Source: Grammothele lineata (lineage: Eukaryota > Basidiomycota > Agaricomycetes > Polyporales > Polyporaceae). From it: a stretch of DNA of 64,000 nucleotides. A program made the translations under genes and the position numbers. Under the pieces are notes generated by a model. It was not told the DNA's origin. It did not search any database and saw nothing but the letters and a program-made list of their open reading frames with translations. The stretch spans positions 1 through 64,000 of the forward strand of contig NDFF03000011.1 of assembly GCA_002150815.3 (NCBI GenBank), read 5' to 3'. Positions 39,077-51,350 of the stretch are shown here, one piece after another (position 1 is the first letter of the stretch; every line of letters starts with the position of its first letter).

Positions 39077-42000
39077 GCGCCCCCCTCCCACGTGGACGGC
39101 AGGCGCGGATGGACTCTGCATACATAGCACTCACGACGCCGCTGCCGACTCGAATGGAGGTGTAACGAAGCATGAACGGACGAGACTCGAACGCCGCAGC
39201 TGCGGTCGTCGCCGCTTGTACATACAGTAAGTTACCGTTCGCCGCAACCAATTCACGACCACGCGCATGTCCCTGCTTCACTGCGCCTCTGCGTGCCCCA
39301 CGCTCGTCTCCGTGCGCGCAAACGCGCGCGACGCATGCCCAGCTCCAGTACCGTCCACCCAATATCGTACGAGTCCGCGTCGGTTCCCTGGGGCGGCGGG
39401 GAAGGCCATGGCTCCACGTGCCGCGCTGCGTGGTGGCTCTCTATTACCGTAACCCCCCATGCTCGCTTCGCGGCGCGGCGCCGTCGTGTCCATGGCGCTG
39501 GACGACCGGCCAAGGGGCGGCCCCGGGGAGAAGCCACGCACGCGCCGGGGCCTGCCAGGGCTATGAACGGGCCTGGCCGGCGTCGACAAGGGTTTTGCTT
39601 AAGTTGAGGTTGGGATTCCAGAGAACGCAACGCAACGCAATGCAGGGGTGCCTGCCATGTGCCCGCCCCCCGCTCCCGCGCCCGCTCGGGAGTAGTCTGG
39701 TACGCGAGCTTGTGTGACAAGCTTGGGGGGCACGAGGCTCTCGCCGCGCGGGTGACGTCAAGCCCGCGAGCGGCTGCTAGTGGCTCAGAGGCGAACGTGC
39801 CCTGAGGTGCGGGCCGGAGCTCGTTGGGAAGTTACATATATACGGTTACGGTTGGGATGGGATATCTGGATATCCGCCTCGCGGTGGGGAGCCTCGTGGG
39901 GGTTCTGCGCCACGAATAACAAGCTCGCGGTGGGGGCCACTGAGTACGTATGCGCATTAGGTTCGTAAGGACAGTGTCGCAATCGTTGCGGCAGTGGGGT
40001 AGATGCTTATCCGTATGGGTATGAGGGTGGCACCGGGGTGTGGGGCGTCCGAGGAGATGATTCTACATCCGCATAACGGCGTTCAGATGGTTTGACGCGT
40101 CCGATTCGGACAGCACTGCCATTTGGTAAAATATCTAGGTTGGGGAGCTTTGGCTTTGATTCGATGATCGCAGCCTTCCCCGTCGTCTGCATTACAGATT
40201 GCCCAATGTGCAAAGCAAAGTCGCAGGAGAGGCTCTTCTAGTCCGACAGATGCGGAGGAGACTCGAACTCCAAAACGTGCGTACTGTACGTTTGACGGAC
40301 GCGAGGAGATACACGTGTTGATCCCGAACAGTCCGAAGGGAGAGGCCTATCATACCACCACCACCGCGGTCCAACCATATGTCAGGCCCAGACATGTACT
40401 CGAGAACCATCGACCCCAACAGGCTGCCACCCCCTGCGATTGTGTCGGCGGCAGAAGCTCCAACTGTCGGATAGGACACCCGAAAGACCCGTTCTGACGA
40501 AGACGCGTGCCCGAAGACTGAAGTGACTTCGCCCGAGCCCGACATAGCATGAGCGATATGATATGATACGACATGTATACGCGCACCGTACACGTACTTA
40601 CTATCACGCCGACCGTGCGAGTGCCCGCGCACGGAGATGGACCGCATCCCCCTCCTCGGGACGCACCTCTACTCGCCGCCAGGGCCTAGACCGGCACCAC
40701 CGGGGGCGCTCGCCGAGTGCTGAAGTTCGAGGCTGGAAGCCTTGGGTTCGCAAGCCTCCCGCGAAAGAGCCGCTCCTCCCACCCGCCCAGTGCAGCTCGT
40801 CCCGCACACCCCAGAGCAGACACCCGGGAAGTTCATGTCCGCGCCTTCGCGCGGGCGGACCCCGCGGCGCGGCGTGTAGTCGTGCGGATGCGTCCATGCC
40901 GAGGGTGCCGCGAGACTCGAATGTCGAACGTGCTGCCGCGACAGGCGTATCGCGGGGGAACCGGTGTGAGAGGATCGCTTGCCATCGGGGAGATGTAGAG
41001 GTTGAAGAACGCCACGATGAGATGCATGGGGAGTCGCACCCGGGCCGGTGTGGTATGTTTAGAAAGGCTCGTACGTTGGCTTTCAGGTTATCGTAGTTCC
41101 CCGTTCAACGAAGAGATTGGGCGAGTACCGGCTTCCTTTGTTGGTATTCGACGAACCGGGCCCGCCGCGGAGTTTGCTATCCGCGCCCTGGAGTGCCGCG
41201 GGAGGCGTGTGGGGTGGTGGACCACGATGCGGTGCCGCGCGGCGACGATCGCGCTTTTGTCTCTTTCAACTCGTCTGTATGAAAGACGCGCTATGAGAGA
41301 AAGGTCGGTGAGAATAGGCAGTACTGAGCGGTCGAGGAACGTGCCGGCGAGCCGCCGATGGATTGCGCCGGTCCCGTTGTATGTCTCGAAGCCACCCGTG
41401 AGGCTGACATTTAGACCGTTGTGGTTCGCGCAGCTCACAGTTTGACTTGGAAAGCTGTACAACTTGGCTCCAGGTTCGCCGGAGTCGCCCTGCGGGGGCT
41501 GACACTGGCATGCGGCCGCGGAACTTGCGGTCTGAGTCCTGACGTCCCGCGGGGCGCGTACGTGGTTGTGGCCTTTAGGGCGAAGGTTCAAGGCGAGGAG
41601 CTGCCTCCCTGGCTTGACGGGCTTGGACGCAAGGCCCTGGATGCGGCGGTGGAATTACATCCGCTTGGAACCTTGGCACAGATACCTCTGCCGGTTAGGA
41701 TCTAAGAACTCGAAGTTCCACGCAACTGTCATTCTCATACCAGAAGCTGTATGCAGCACAGTCAGTCGGAAACAGGCTCGACGTAGATTCGTGCATCTAA
41801 GGGACGATACGCACGCTGTCATCAAGCTGGCATTAACGTCAGCCCGCCCCCAGTATCATCGAACATCATCGAGACGAACCAGGCAGTCGGGGCATCCCAC
41901 ACCATTCAAGCGCGAAGCCGACGGGCCTGAATGGACGCACCCGCCGCCCCCCGGCATCCAGCCGCAAGCGGACGCGGACGGTCCCCTGTCCCGGGGAGAA

Positions 42001-45000
42001 GACGGGGATTGCGGGGATTGTGCGCGAAGCTGCGGCTGCGAGCGGGGGCGTGGGTGCGCGCGGGCGTGGCTTGGGAGATGGGGGCAGAGTTCGGTATATA
42101 GAGAAGACGTCAGGGCAGAACGCGATCCCGGGGAAGCCGAAGCGCGAGGCTGGGGCGGCGGATCAGTGGGAGGATTCAGGCTGCTGGGGATGGGGAGGGC
42201 GCTTGCGGCACGCGTTCCCCCCGAAGGACGCGTGCTCTCCCGCACGCAGCCGCACGGCAACGACCACAAAGGCGGATGCGGATGCGGGCGCGCTAGAACT
42301 GGAAGCGACGGGGCACGAGGAAGGAGAACTGCTGAGCGCGAAGCGGGGCCTGAAGGACAATGCCTGGAGAACGTGGTAGGGTCAGCGGCGTGGGTGGCGG
42401 CAGAGTCTGAGTTTGGCGGTAACTTACCCGTGTGTACTGAAGAAGATGGAACAGGGCATAGGTGTGCTGTGTATATGGAGACTAATTGAGGCGTGCAGCG
42501 TGGTCAAGAAACAGATGGAACATTGACGAGGATCCGCTCGACGTCCAAATCGCATCTGAAATGCGCGGATGTGACACCGCCACGTAGTATGTGGCCTTAA
42601 TTGCGTCGCGACGTCGACCGCGGTGTCGCCGTCGAACCAGATACATCACGGTGGTGAAGTCTCTGAGACAATGGAGCCGTGCCGCCACAAAGGCGGATGC
42701 AAATCGCAGCGCGTGCACCGTGGTCATGTACACGGAGTCGCAACGCTGTAGCGCCAGTCTCCCGCTGCGGCGGAATTTAAGCTCACGGACCCGCCGGATC
42801 GGCGCGCGCACAATTAAAACGGCACCGCCGGGAGCCGCCGGCCCAGGCCCACGGGGTCTCCGAGCCCGACGGGCAGAGTCCGAAGATGCAGGCACTTTGG
42901 ATTCGCGGATGCATTTCGATCCAGGCGTTCCATGGCAGATGACGCGAGGGGGGTTGGGTCGCGATCCGGATGGGCCGGTCTGATACGATACGCCCAGTCG
43001 GCGTCGGGGTGTGCATTGCGTGCGGGCCCGGGCGTAGAGGGGGAGGAGCGAGCGGGGGAAAACTGAAGGGAAACATACCAAGACAAGACAAGGCCGTCCA
43101 CACAGCGAACGTGAGAGACCATGGCTATATGGCGAAGGATCTCGATATCTGGCACGGACGCTGAGAAGAGACCGGACGCGGGCCCCCGGACGTCCGGCGT
43201 CCTTGTCACTGTGCTCCCTCGGCGGGAGCGCGGTTGCCAGATTCGCAGCAGACGCTGCGATCTTGGGCTCCTTCCTGTCGTCCAACCGCATTCCAGTCTG
43301 GGTCGGATCTCTCGCGCTGATTGGCACTGCCAGCTGGCCCCTGCCTTCTAGCATCTAGCAGCTGCTCCAACTAGCTAGTGTCCATGTCAGTCCACATGTC
43401 CCGGACAGTCGGGGAGCCGCTATATGCTTGAGAGTTGCTTCCGTCCGGGGTCTCGGTCGGGCACGTCTGGGGAACGATCTCCCCGATATCGCTCCTGCGG
43501 GGAGCCCGCCGGGCCAGTCAGCCACGAATGGAACCCGCAGGGCGGCAGTGACACTACATACGTACTTGTGTAGGTGGGACGCCCACGCCCGTCTCCACAC
43601 CTACCGCCGCCATGGCCATATTGCAATTGCGGCGCGGGGGGCGGCGCGGGACGGGGGTTCGCAGCAGGATCCGAGAGGGTTCAGACGGCCCCAGGCGCGG
43701 CAGATGAACGTCTTCGACGAGCTCCGGGCAGGCCGCGGCCGTCTGCTGCACGCTCCAGGGTACGTTGCAGGCTGCAAGCTGCAGGGAAGGGCGGCCACCA
43801 CCACGAGCGCCGCTGCACGAGTAAGTACGGACCGCGGAGGGCGGGCCCTGCACACGGCGCGCCGCGCTAGCCCCGAACGAGTAGCGATGGAGGCCCGATT
43901 GGGTTTCGCGATGTAATCAGAGTTTGGCCGTGGCGCAAGTAAAGTCCGACGTCGAAGACGACGTACTGCGCCAGCGTGCGTCCACCGTACGTGGTCCGGA
44001 TCCTGGCACGTCTATCGCATGCCACATGGCGTTCTCGGACGCACGAGACGAATGATATAGCACCGTGGCGGACGGGACGCGGGCGGAGGAGCTGGCTGTG
44101 AGGGCGTGGGTGAGCACCGTGCCTTCAATGCAAATGGATGGACCGGGGAGCATTGACCTTATAGCAACCGCTGTGGCTTGGTGCTGCGTCGCTCGCACAT
44201 GCATATGTACTCGCGGACAGTGCATCGGTGGCACGACGGAGGTGCGCTGTATCCGTCTATGAACCGAAAAGGAGCAGAAGTAAGAGCGACGCAGCCGCCG
44301 CGCTGTGACAGCAGATTAATGAGGCACACCGATCGGTCGAGCCCGCTGAGAACACGGCCCAAACTGGCACGGGCAGCCTGTATCAACGCAGAAGAGTCGC
44401 AGAGGGCGATGAGACATCACCAAGGCATCATTCGCGCAGCTGGCGTTTGCGTAACAGAGAGAAAGCTCGCCCGATCCCGATGGCCCTCATCGCACGTCAT
44501 CGAACATCACTTCGTGCATCTCGGGCGTCTCCAATACCAAATTCTGCCACAGCGCCCTGGCGGTGGCGGCATCTCCTCCTCCCGGGCGCTCACCCGAGAA
44601 AAGGGCGGCCCGCCTGAAGCGGGAGGTCCACGGAGACGCGCCCGCCACGGGGTTTGCACCCACCGATGCTCCCCGGGACGCCTCCCATGCAGAAATTCCG
44701 GACGGGCTGGCCGCTGCGGGGGTATGTAATGGTCTTATTCGTCGCGGCCCTGCGAGCGGGCGTGTGTCTCCAAGGCGGCGCGCAAGGGCCAGCTCAGGGA
44801 AAGCCCACGCCCATGATGGCGCTTGCGCGCGTCCGAGCCCGGCTCGGGCCTCGGGGGCCTGCAGCCGCCTCGTGCGCGCGACGGCCCATGATCCATCGCA
44901 AATGAAAGATGGGTGGCGGGGACAGCCGCGGTCGCGTGGGCCGTGCGGCGCGCGTGCGTCCGATGGGCCTCTTACGCATACGCCTCCGGAGTCCGACACA

Positions 45001-45946
45001 CGTCCGACGCGGGCGCGGTCGTACACGGCGAGCAGGCCGCAAGCGGGCGTGGGCGTGGCAGGGTGCGCCGCGGGCGGGGGACCTCGTGGGCGCGGGTCAC
45101 GCCATGCAGGGCCTGGGGAGCGCCGCGCGGGCGGCGGGCGGGGGACGGGCAGGCCTCGGGGGCGCGGAGAAAGGCGAAGGGGCAGGTGGGTGGGAGGAGG
45201 GAAGGCCCCGGGGTGCGCATCTGATTCGCTTCTTACGTACGTGCCCTTCGCGGGTGCACCAAACCGGGCTGGGCAGCGCAGGGAGGGCCGCGCCAACGTG
45301 GGGGGCGTGCGGCAGGGGCGTGCGCTTGGGCGCAGGGGGCAGGGGCGTATGTTATGTTTTGAGAAAGAATCCCGGCGCGTATGTCGCGCAGGCGGCCACC
45401 ATCCGGCGTCGGCGTGGGCGACGGGTGGGCGGGGGAACGCCACGGCGCGGCGGCGGGGTCGCCCATGTGGGACGGGCCGTCGGTCGGTATTTTTTGGAGT
45501 CTGCGATTTTTGCCGGATTTGGGCGGACGCGCGGGAGGTGTGTAGAAGCGGGGGAGACGCCGGGCGCGGCTGGAGGCTCGGCGCGACATCTGCGGCCGTC
45601 TCCCGTCCCAGCGCTCAGCCACCGGCCCCTGCGGGCCCCAACTCTGGCTCTGGCTGCTACGGAGACGCGGGTCGGAGACGTGGCCGCCGGGCGGGGGAGG
45701 GGCGTATGCGGTGGAGAGAATGGATGGAAAGGAGGCTCAGCCTGCCCTGGCGTTCCGTGGCAAGGCGACAAAGGGGCAGAGGCTGAGCGCGGCTGAGAGG
45801 CGAGCGCGGGGAGAGAGGACGGGCCTTATGGCAGGCCAACGGCAGCGTGTCGCTCAAGCGGGCTGCTACCACGCGTTCCTCCTAGCCTCCCTAAATATGG
45901 TCGCCCGTATCCTTCTTCCTCCCGTATCTTTCCCCCGCCCCCTCCC
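39077..45946. other. 6.9-kb GC-rich stretch without a supported gene
   Basis: This is the largest gap in the right two thirds. Both strands carry many long overlapping open frames, as expected from very GC-rich DNA, and none shows a family motif. The most protein-like segments are on the minus strand: an ATG-led frame at 40192-40545 and fragments between 40600 and 41600. They could be exons of an unrecognised or decayed gene, but I could not join them. From about 44880 to 45700 the sequence is extremely G-rich on the plus strand and leads into the Tcp11-family gene. A short palindrome (GGATATCTGGATATCC) lies near 39860. No terminal repeats or transposon proteins were seen. Confidence 0.5.
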
Positions 45947-48869
45947 ATGGACGACCTCGCCCATGAGTCCCGCCCCATCCACTCCCTCAACCGCAAGCGC
46001 AAGGCCGACGCCGACGACCAGCATGTCTCCCCCGCCGCTCCCGACCCCGTCGCGCCCCCAGACCCCATGCTCATCGACGTCCAGGCCACTCCTCGCTGCC
46101 CCGCCCCAGACGCCCCCGGCCCGTCTCCCTCAACGTGGCCGCGAGCACGCGCCGCCCCAGGTATGAGTCCCGCTTGGCCGCAGGCTCCCGCACCCGCCCC
46201 CTACCTCCCCCAACGCACTCGCGAGGGCCAGCCGTCCCACAAACGCCTTCGCCTCGACATCCCATGCACGCCGGCTCCCGGCTCGCCCGCCCGGGCCCGT
46301 CGCACGCCGCACAGACCGTCGTCGCGTCTTCTTCCCAGTCGGCACCGCCGCCCGGGTGTCGACGCGGGCGCAGTGTCCGCGGTCGAGCCTTCGTCGAGCA
46401 GGAAGCAGCTCGTGCGCACGGCCAGCTTGCCCTCCCTGCCCTCTCAGTCGTCGCGCTCGCCCCCTGCCTCTCCCATCGAGCACCTCACCCATCTGCCGCC
46501 CCACGTGCCCCCTCACCAACCCCCGATTAACAGAGAGACGTTGAAGGAGCTCGATCTCGAGGCCATCCTCCGCAATCCCCAACTCCGTCAGTCCCCCTTC
46601 CTGTTACCCCATTTGTACCTACCCGCGCGCGTTCTCATACATGTATTGCCTTTCTTCCCGATTTGTAGGCCACGACTTGCTCTTTGACTCCGGGCTCCAG
46701 TTCCGTCCGACCTCGAGCCGCCGCAAGCGCGACCTCGCGGACAACTACTGGCTCGCGGTCGTCCGTGAGCTCGAGTGCGGCTGCACGTGCACGACGCTCG
46801 ACGTTCACGGCCGTCTCGCCGAGCGCCGCTGCGCCTGTGCCATCTACCCCACGCCGTGCGAACGCCCATACTTTGCGTGGTCGACGAATAACTTTACGAC
46901 GATCCGCGCGCCGTCGCGCATCCGCCCGCTCCTGCATGAGCTGTTGGAGGTGCTCATATCCATCATCCAGCCCACGACTCCCCCGCGCACGCGCCCCCCA
47001 GGGCTCCCCCTCGCACCGACGCCAGCACCCGTCCCGGCACCAGCACCTCCGACGCCATCTCAGCCTCAATCGCAAACGCAAGCGGCACACCCGCAGCTCG
47101 CGCAGAACGCAGCGCACGTCGCGCTCCTGCGCCAGCTGCTCGACCCGGCGCTCATCCAGCAGGAGATCGACCACGGGCTCTTCGACCCGTCAGGCGTGTT
47201 CGAGGCGATCGGGGACGTCATCCGCTGCCACTGCGCGCCGATGCGCGACGCGGCGGTGGACCAAATGGTCGCCCTCGCGCGCAACTGCGCGCCGGGCGGG
47301 AGCGGCACGAAGCTCGACGCGGTGCGCGCGATCCGGATGTGCTTCGAGATCATGGAACTGATGAAGCTCGTGAGTGTTCCTTCCTTCCTTCCCCCGCACT
47401 TTGTTCGCGGTGATCTGTGCGGAGAACGCGTGGCTGATGCATTACGCTCTGTTTTGGTCCGTTCGTGCTCGTTCGCGCGCCCTCCTATCTCCGCGTGTCC
47501 CCGATGACGGCAGGACGTCGCGAACCATCAACTCCAAACGCTCCGGCCCTATCTCGTCAGGACGTCCGCGCAGTACGAGCTCAGGACGTTCCAGGAGAGC
47601 CGGCAGCCCGTCACGCTCCAGCAAACGCGCGCGTGGATCCGCGCGGCGTACGAAGACCTGGCGAGCGCGGACGCCAAGACCTCTGCGGTGCTCGCGCAAC
47701 GCTTCCTCCGTGGCGCGCACCAGACGAGAGTGACGATCGCAGTCGTGAAGGCCGTGGTGAACTTGATCTTCGACCCGCCGGCACCGGGAGTCCCGGCGCC
47801 GCCCCCTCTGGCGCCTTCGGCAGCGTCGTCTGCGGTCTCGGCCCCAACGATCACCGCCGCGGCCCCCGCGGCAGCGGCAGTGGTCCCTGCACCATCGTCT
47901 TCTAGCTCGTCGTCGCGCTCGCGCAGTTCGGGCAGCAGCTCGGCGGCGTACGCTAACTACCCCGAGACGCTCTTCCTGGACTACGGCCGGCTCACGACAT
48001 TCGCAACAGACGCAGCGGACTTCACTGCGCTGTATATGCTGCTCATGCTCTACCGTCAGCTTGTGCACTCGCATCTCCACCGCCTTCCGAAGTCCGCATC
48101 GAACCCAACGTCCTCAGCGGGAGTGTCGAACGAGGAACTTGTCCGCCTCAAAAAGGAGATCTGGGAGATCGGCCCGGCCCATCCCGGCCTATGCTTCATG
48201 CAACATCGGCCGCGCTCGAGCGGTTCCAGCAGCAGCAGCAGTAGCGGGAGTGGGAGCAGTAGTAGCCGTTCGAGCAGCAGACACGAACGGGGAGAGCGAG
48301 ACCGCGAAACGGAACAGCGTAAGTGGCGGAGCGACATCGGCGACGTCGTCCTCCAAGTCACGATGCGCGCGGCGGAGCCTCGGACGCCTGCCGAGGGCAA
48401 GGCGCGGGATTCGACCTCGAGCGCAATCGCGGCGCCCGACGCGGCGACGCTCGCATTGTCAAATAGTTGGGCAGAAAGCAACCTCCGCGCGGGATCACCG
48501 CTGAGCACGCTGATGCGTAGGAGGATACGCGAGTGCGTCGAGGAAGCCGTGCTCAACATTGTCATTCCCCCGCCCGCTCCGGTCCCCGCGCCCACGTCCT
48601 CTTCTCCCTCTTCCCTCCCTCCGGCGGGCACGACAAAACTTGAAAACGCCTCACCTGCGCCGACGTCGAACGGGCTCGAGCCACTCATGCCCGAAATTCG
48701 ACATCTCGCGGAGCGGGCGGCGAAGCTCGTGCAGATCCATACGAACGTCTACGGTGGCGTGTACGCTCAGTCGTCCTTCCTCGGTCTCGGCCTCGACAGC
48801 GACGACGGTGCGGGTGCGAGCGATTCTGCGGCCGTCGCGTCGGCCGCGGCGGCGGAGCCCTCTTCATAG
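45947..48869 (+). CDS. Tcp11/Sok1 family protein
   Basis: Member of the T-complex 11 family. Yeast Sok1 is a multicopy suppressor of loss of cAMP-dependent kinase, so a signalling link is likely but not proven. ATG 45947 opens a low-complexity Pro/Ser/Arg-rich N-terminus with basic clusters. The family region starts at NRETLKELDLEAILRNPQLR and HDLLFDSGLQFRPTSSRRKR. The core continues with LLRQLLDPALIQQEIDHGLF, DPSGVFEAIGDVIRCHCAPM, RDAAVDQMVALARNC, VRAIRMCFEIMELMKLDVAN and YLVRTSAQYELRTFQESRQ. ETLFLDYGRLTTFATDAADF and FTALYMLLMLYRQLVHSH follow. A Ser microsatellite (AGC units near 48225-48280) lies in a predicted disordered loop. The stop is at 48867-48869. Two introns are clear, near 46588-46668 and 47371-47513. 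A very GC-rich block precedes the gene. Confidence 0.9.
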
Positions 48870-51350
48870 CCCTCGCTCCCATCTCGACGGATACCCCTCC
48901 TCCTTCCTCCTCTCCCGCTCGTCTCTCATCTGAAATCTTCTCAGATGCCACGACGATTCGGATGATGACCCGTTACGCCTTCGTGTACATGCGTTGCTTA
49001 TAGACTTTGCGCCCCGGTCGGCCGCCGTAGGGCCCCGTCCCGCGCCGACACTCCCTCTTGCCGCCTCCTTATGTCCTCCTCCCCACCCACTCGCCCACTC
49101 ACCCGCTCACCCCTGAGTCCGGGCTGCGTTATACCAGGGCCCGGCCGCTTCCCCCGCGCTAGGGTCGAGGCCCGCGCCCCTCTCCCTCCGCCCCTAGCGA
49201 TCTCTTGCACGATCTTGCGCCCCCAGCATGACCGGTTCACCCCCACCCCGGTCCTCCCGCTGGCCTCCTTAATCCCGACTTTCCCGGAGCCCTCGCCACC
49301 TTCGTCGTTATAATGCCCCCCGAGGATTTTTTTTCGCCACGCATTTCTCGGCGTCGCTCCTTGCTCCCCGCCCGCACGCCCTCGCGCTCTCGTGTAATTA
49401 CCGTTATCGTCGTTGTTGACACCGTTGTGGATAGTAATGAAGAAGTCAAGAAGTTTTTTTTTTCTCTTTTACATCCGCGTTTGTGTGTGAAGTTTCTTGC
49501 CATGTGTGCGACCGCAGTGCAGCTTGTCGGCTTTCGACGCAAGCTCGTGGTATTACGTCTCGGGGCGCCCGAGTGTGGAAGTAGGTACAGGCGCTCACAA
49601 ATATCCTTACGCACGTTTTCTTCGGCTTCTTTTGCAGGTGTGTGGCTGCCGTGCAGGGTGGAGGGGAAGAGGAGATAGATACGGCCTAGAAGCTCTACGA
49701 ACGAAGAAGGCAGGCTGGCACGCGTGTACAGCGCGTATGCCAGATAGACTGACGTTTCTCGCGAGGTTCACATATGATATCCAGGGACGCGCAACGGGTG
49801 TAAACCTGTAATGACGACTGCGGTGCCTGCACTGTGGGGTACATGCAAAGCCCCACGCTGTGGCCAGCAATTCAAAGCAAGGAGCCGCGCTTATCTGCAG
49901 CTTGCTGGCTGCAGCATACACAACGTTCGGAGAGGAGGGCGATCGGGCCCGCGGCGCAGTGCTAGCCTCCTCCTGCAGCTTACCAGCCGCGGGGGCCATC
50001 CGGCCCCGGTGGGAACCACACCGTTGTCTCGCGGCTGAAGCACTGCGGCCCTTCTCGCGCTTCTCGTTGGGCCTGGCTTCCCCGGCTGACCACCATACAT
50101 CGCCGACGCAGTGCTTGCATTATGCGCACCGCTGGGGCGTGGTACTAGGATCCAACGTGCCGCGGAGCGGCAAGGGCCCCCCACGAGATAGCGATCTCAC
50201 CAGCCAGCCCCACTGGCTCACTGGCACCGCACCGCCGCCATATGCATGACGCACACGGCGACCCAACGGCGACCATCCGCTGTGGTCAGTCAGCCGCCCT
50301 CTTCGATCGGCGGACACAGCCAATGCGGTCGGATTTGAAAGCTTGCCGCAGTGCGGGGGCCCACGCGTGGATGCCGCTGTGCGGAGAGGTTGGCTTAGTG
50401 GCAGCGGCGTCAGTCTTCCTCGCCGCGATCTGCCTGTGATAATCCTAGGCCTGCATCAGTATTGACGTAGATGGCATCGTGGAGAGTTGTGGTCTGTTCC
50501 CAAGGAGTCGCACTTCCTGCTTTGCTACCAACGACGAAGGCTGTCGTCGTCGGTTGAGATCTTTGAGAAGAATTGTGACCTGCGCGTCGAAAAGGCAACC
50601 GTCTATCCCAACGGATAGAATAATTCGAACGATGACGCGACCTTGTCCAAACGGAATTTATAGCCCTTCCAGGGCTGTCCACGCCGTTCACAAGACCTGT
50701 CGATATGTTCAGTCTTCGGCGCACCGGTCCAAATTAATCCTAGCCACGCACCACATCGCGGGTGAAGCAGGGCTGCGCACTTGAAACAGAGTGCACACAC
50801 TGTCAGACCGCTGGGAAACCCCGCCGGGCGCATCTGAGAAGTTTCCCATGGGTCCCTCTGCGTGGAAGGCGGAGGGCGGCGTGCGTGCTCGCGACGGGCC
50901 TTCGCCTCGTATGTTTTTTCCGAAGAGGAGGCTGAACTGCTGGTGACGGCCTTCCGCCGCGCGGATACGCCGCGAGTTAGCCACGAGTGACCTCATGCGG
51001 GGAAAACGCCACATGACGCCGACGACCCGGCACTCGCCTGCAGTGAGCGGAGGAAGGGGCGCACACGAGACGGTGGGGAGTGTGGATGCGACGGTATCGG
51101 GCAGCCATGCATCTCCTGTTGACAGTCGGCCGACAGACGATGGATATCGGGAGGAACATGGAGGGATAAGCTGGCTAAGCACGCCCACGGGCTATCCGCG
51201 GCGGCTTACCGAGACGGGCTGGTGACCGTGGGCAGCACCGCCAGCGCGCTGCTGCGCCCGGGCGCTCTTTGGTGTGTTACTCTCCCGAATCCCCCGCGGC
51301 GAGACGCTCTCGTAACCTCTCCTGCTGCCCATCCCACCCTCCTGTTCGCC
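48870..51350. other. Intergenic region between the Tcp11-family and membrane-protein genes
   Basis: About 2.5 kb. A CT-rich tract follows the Tcp11 stop, and a T-run occurs near 49454. Open frames on both strands, up to 159 codons, overlap and have no recognisable family. I see no repeat or RNA gene. Confidence 0.5.

Noticed and set aside
39172..39245. tRNA-like minus-strand string with TTCGAGT and matching GAACGG/CCGTTC ends
   Set aside because: The T-arm stem does not pair, there is no A-box consensus, and the length is 68; not a tRNA.
40255..40330. Second TTCGAGT string on the minus strand with a four-base stem
   Set aside because: No complementary acceptor stem or D-arm upstream.
41030..41600. 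Leucine-rich-repeat or polysaccharide-lyase-like gene on the minus strand
   Set aside because: Only short suggestive strings; I could not join them into a consistent frame or match family order.
42482..43354. 290-codon minus-strand open frame
   Set aside because: Arg/Ser/Pro-rich composition, no domain, and equally long frames overlap it; expected in very GC-rich DNA.
44563..45786. 407-codon plus-strand open frame
   Set aside because: Gly/Arg/Ala-dominated translation of the G-rich island; overlapping frames of similar length exist on both strands.
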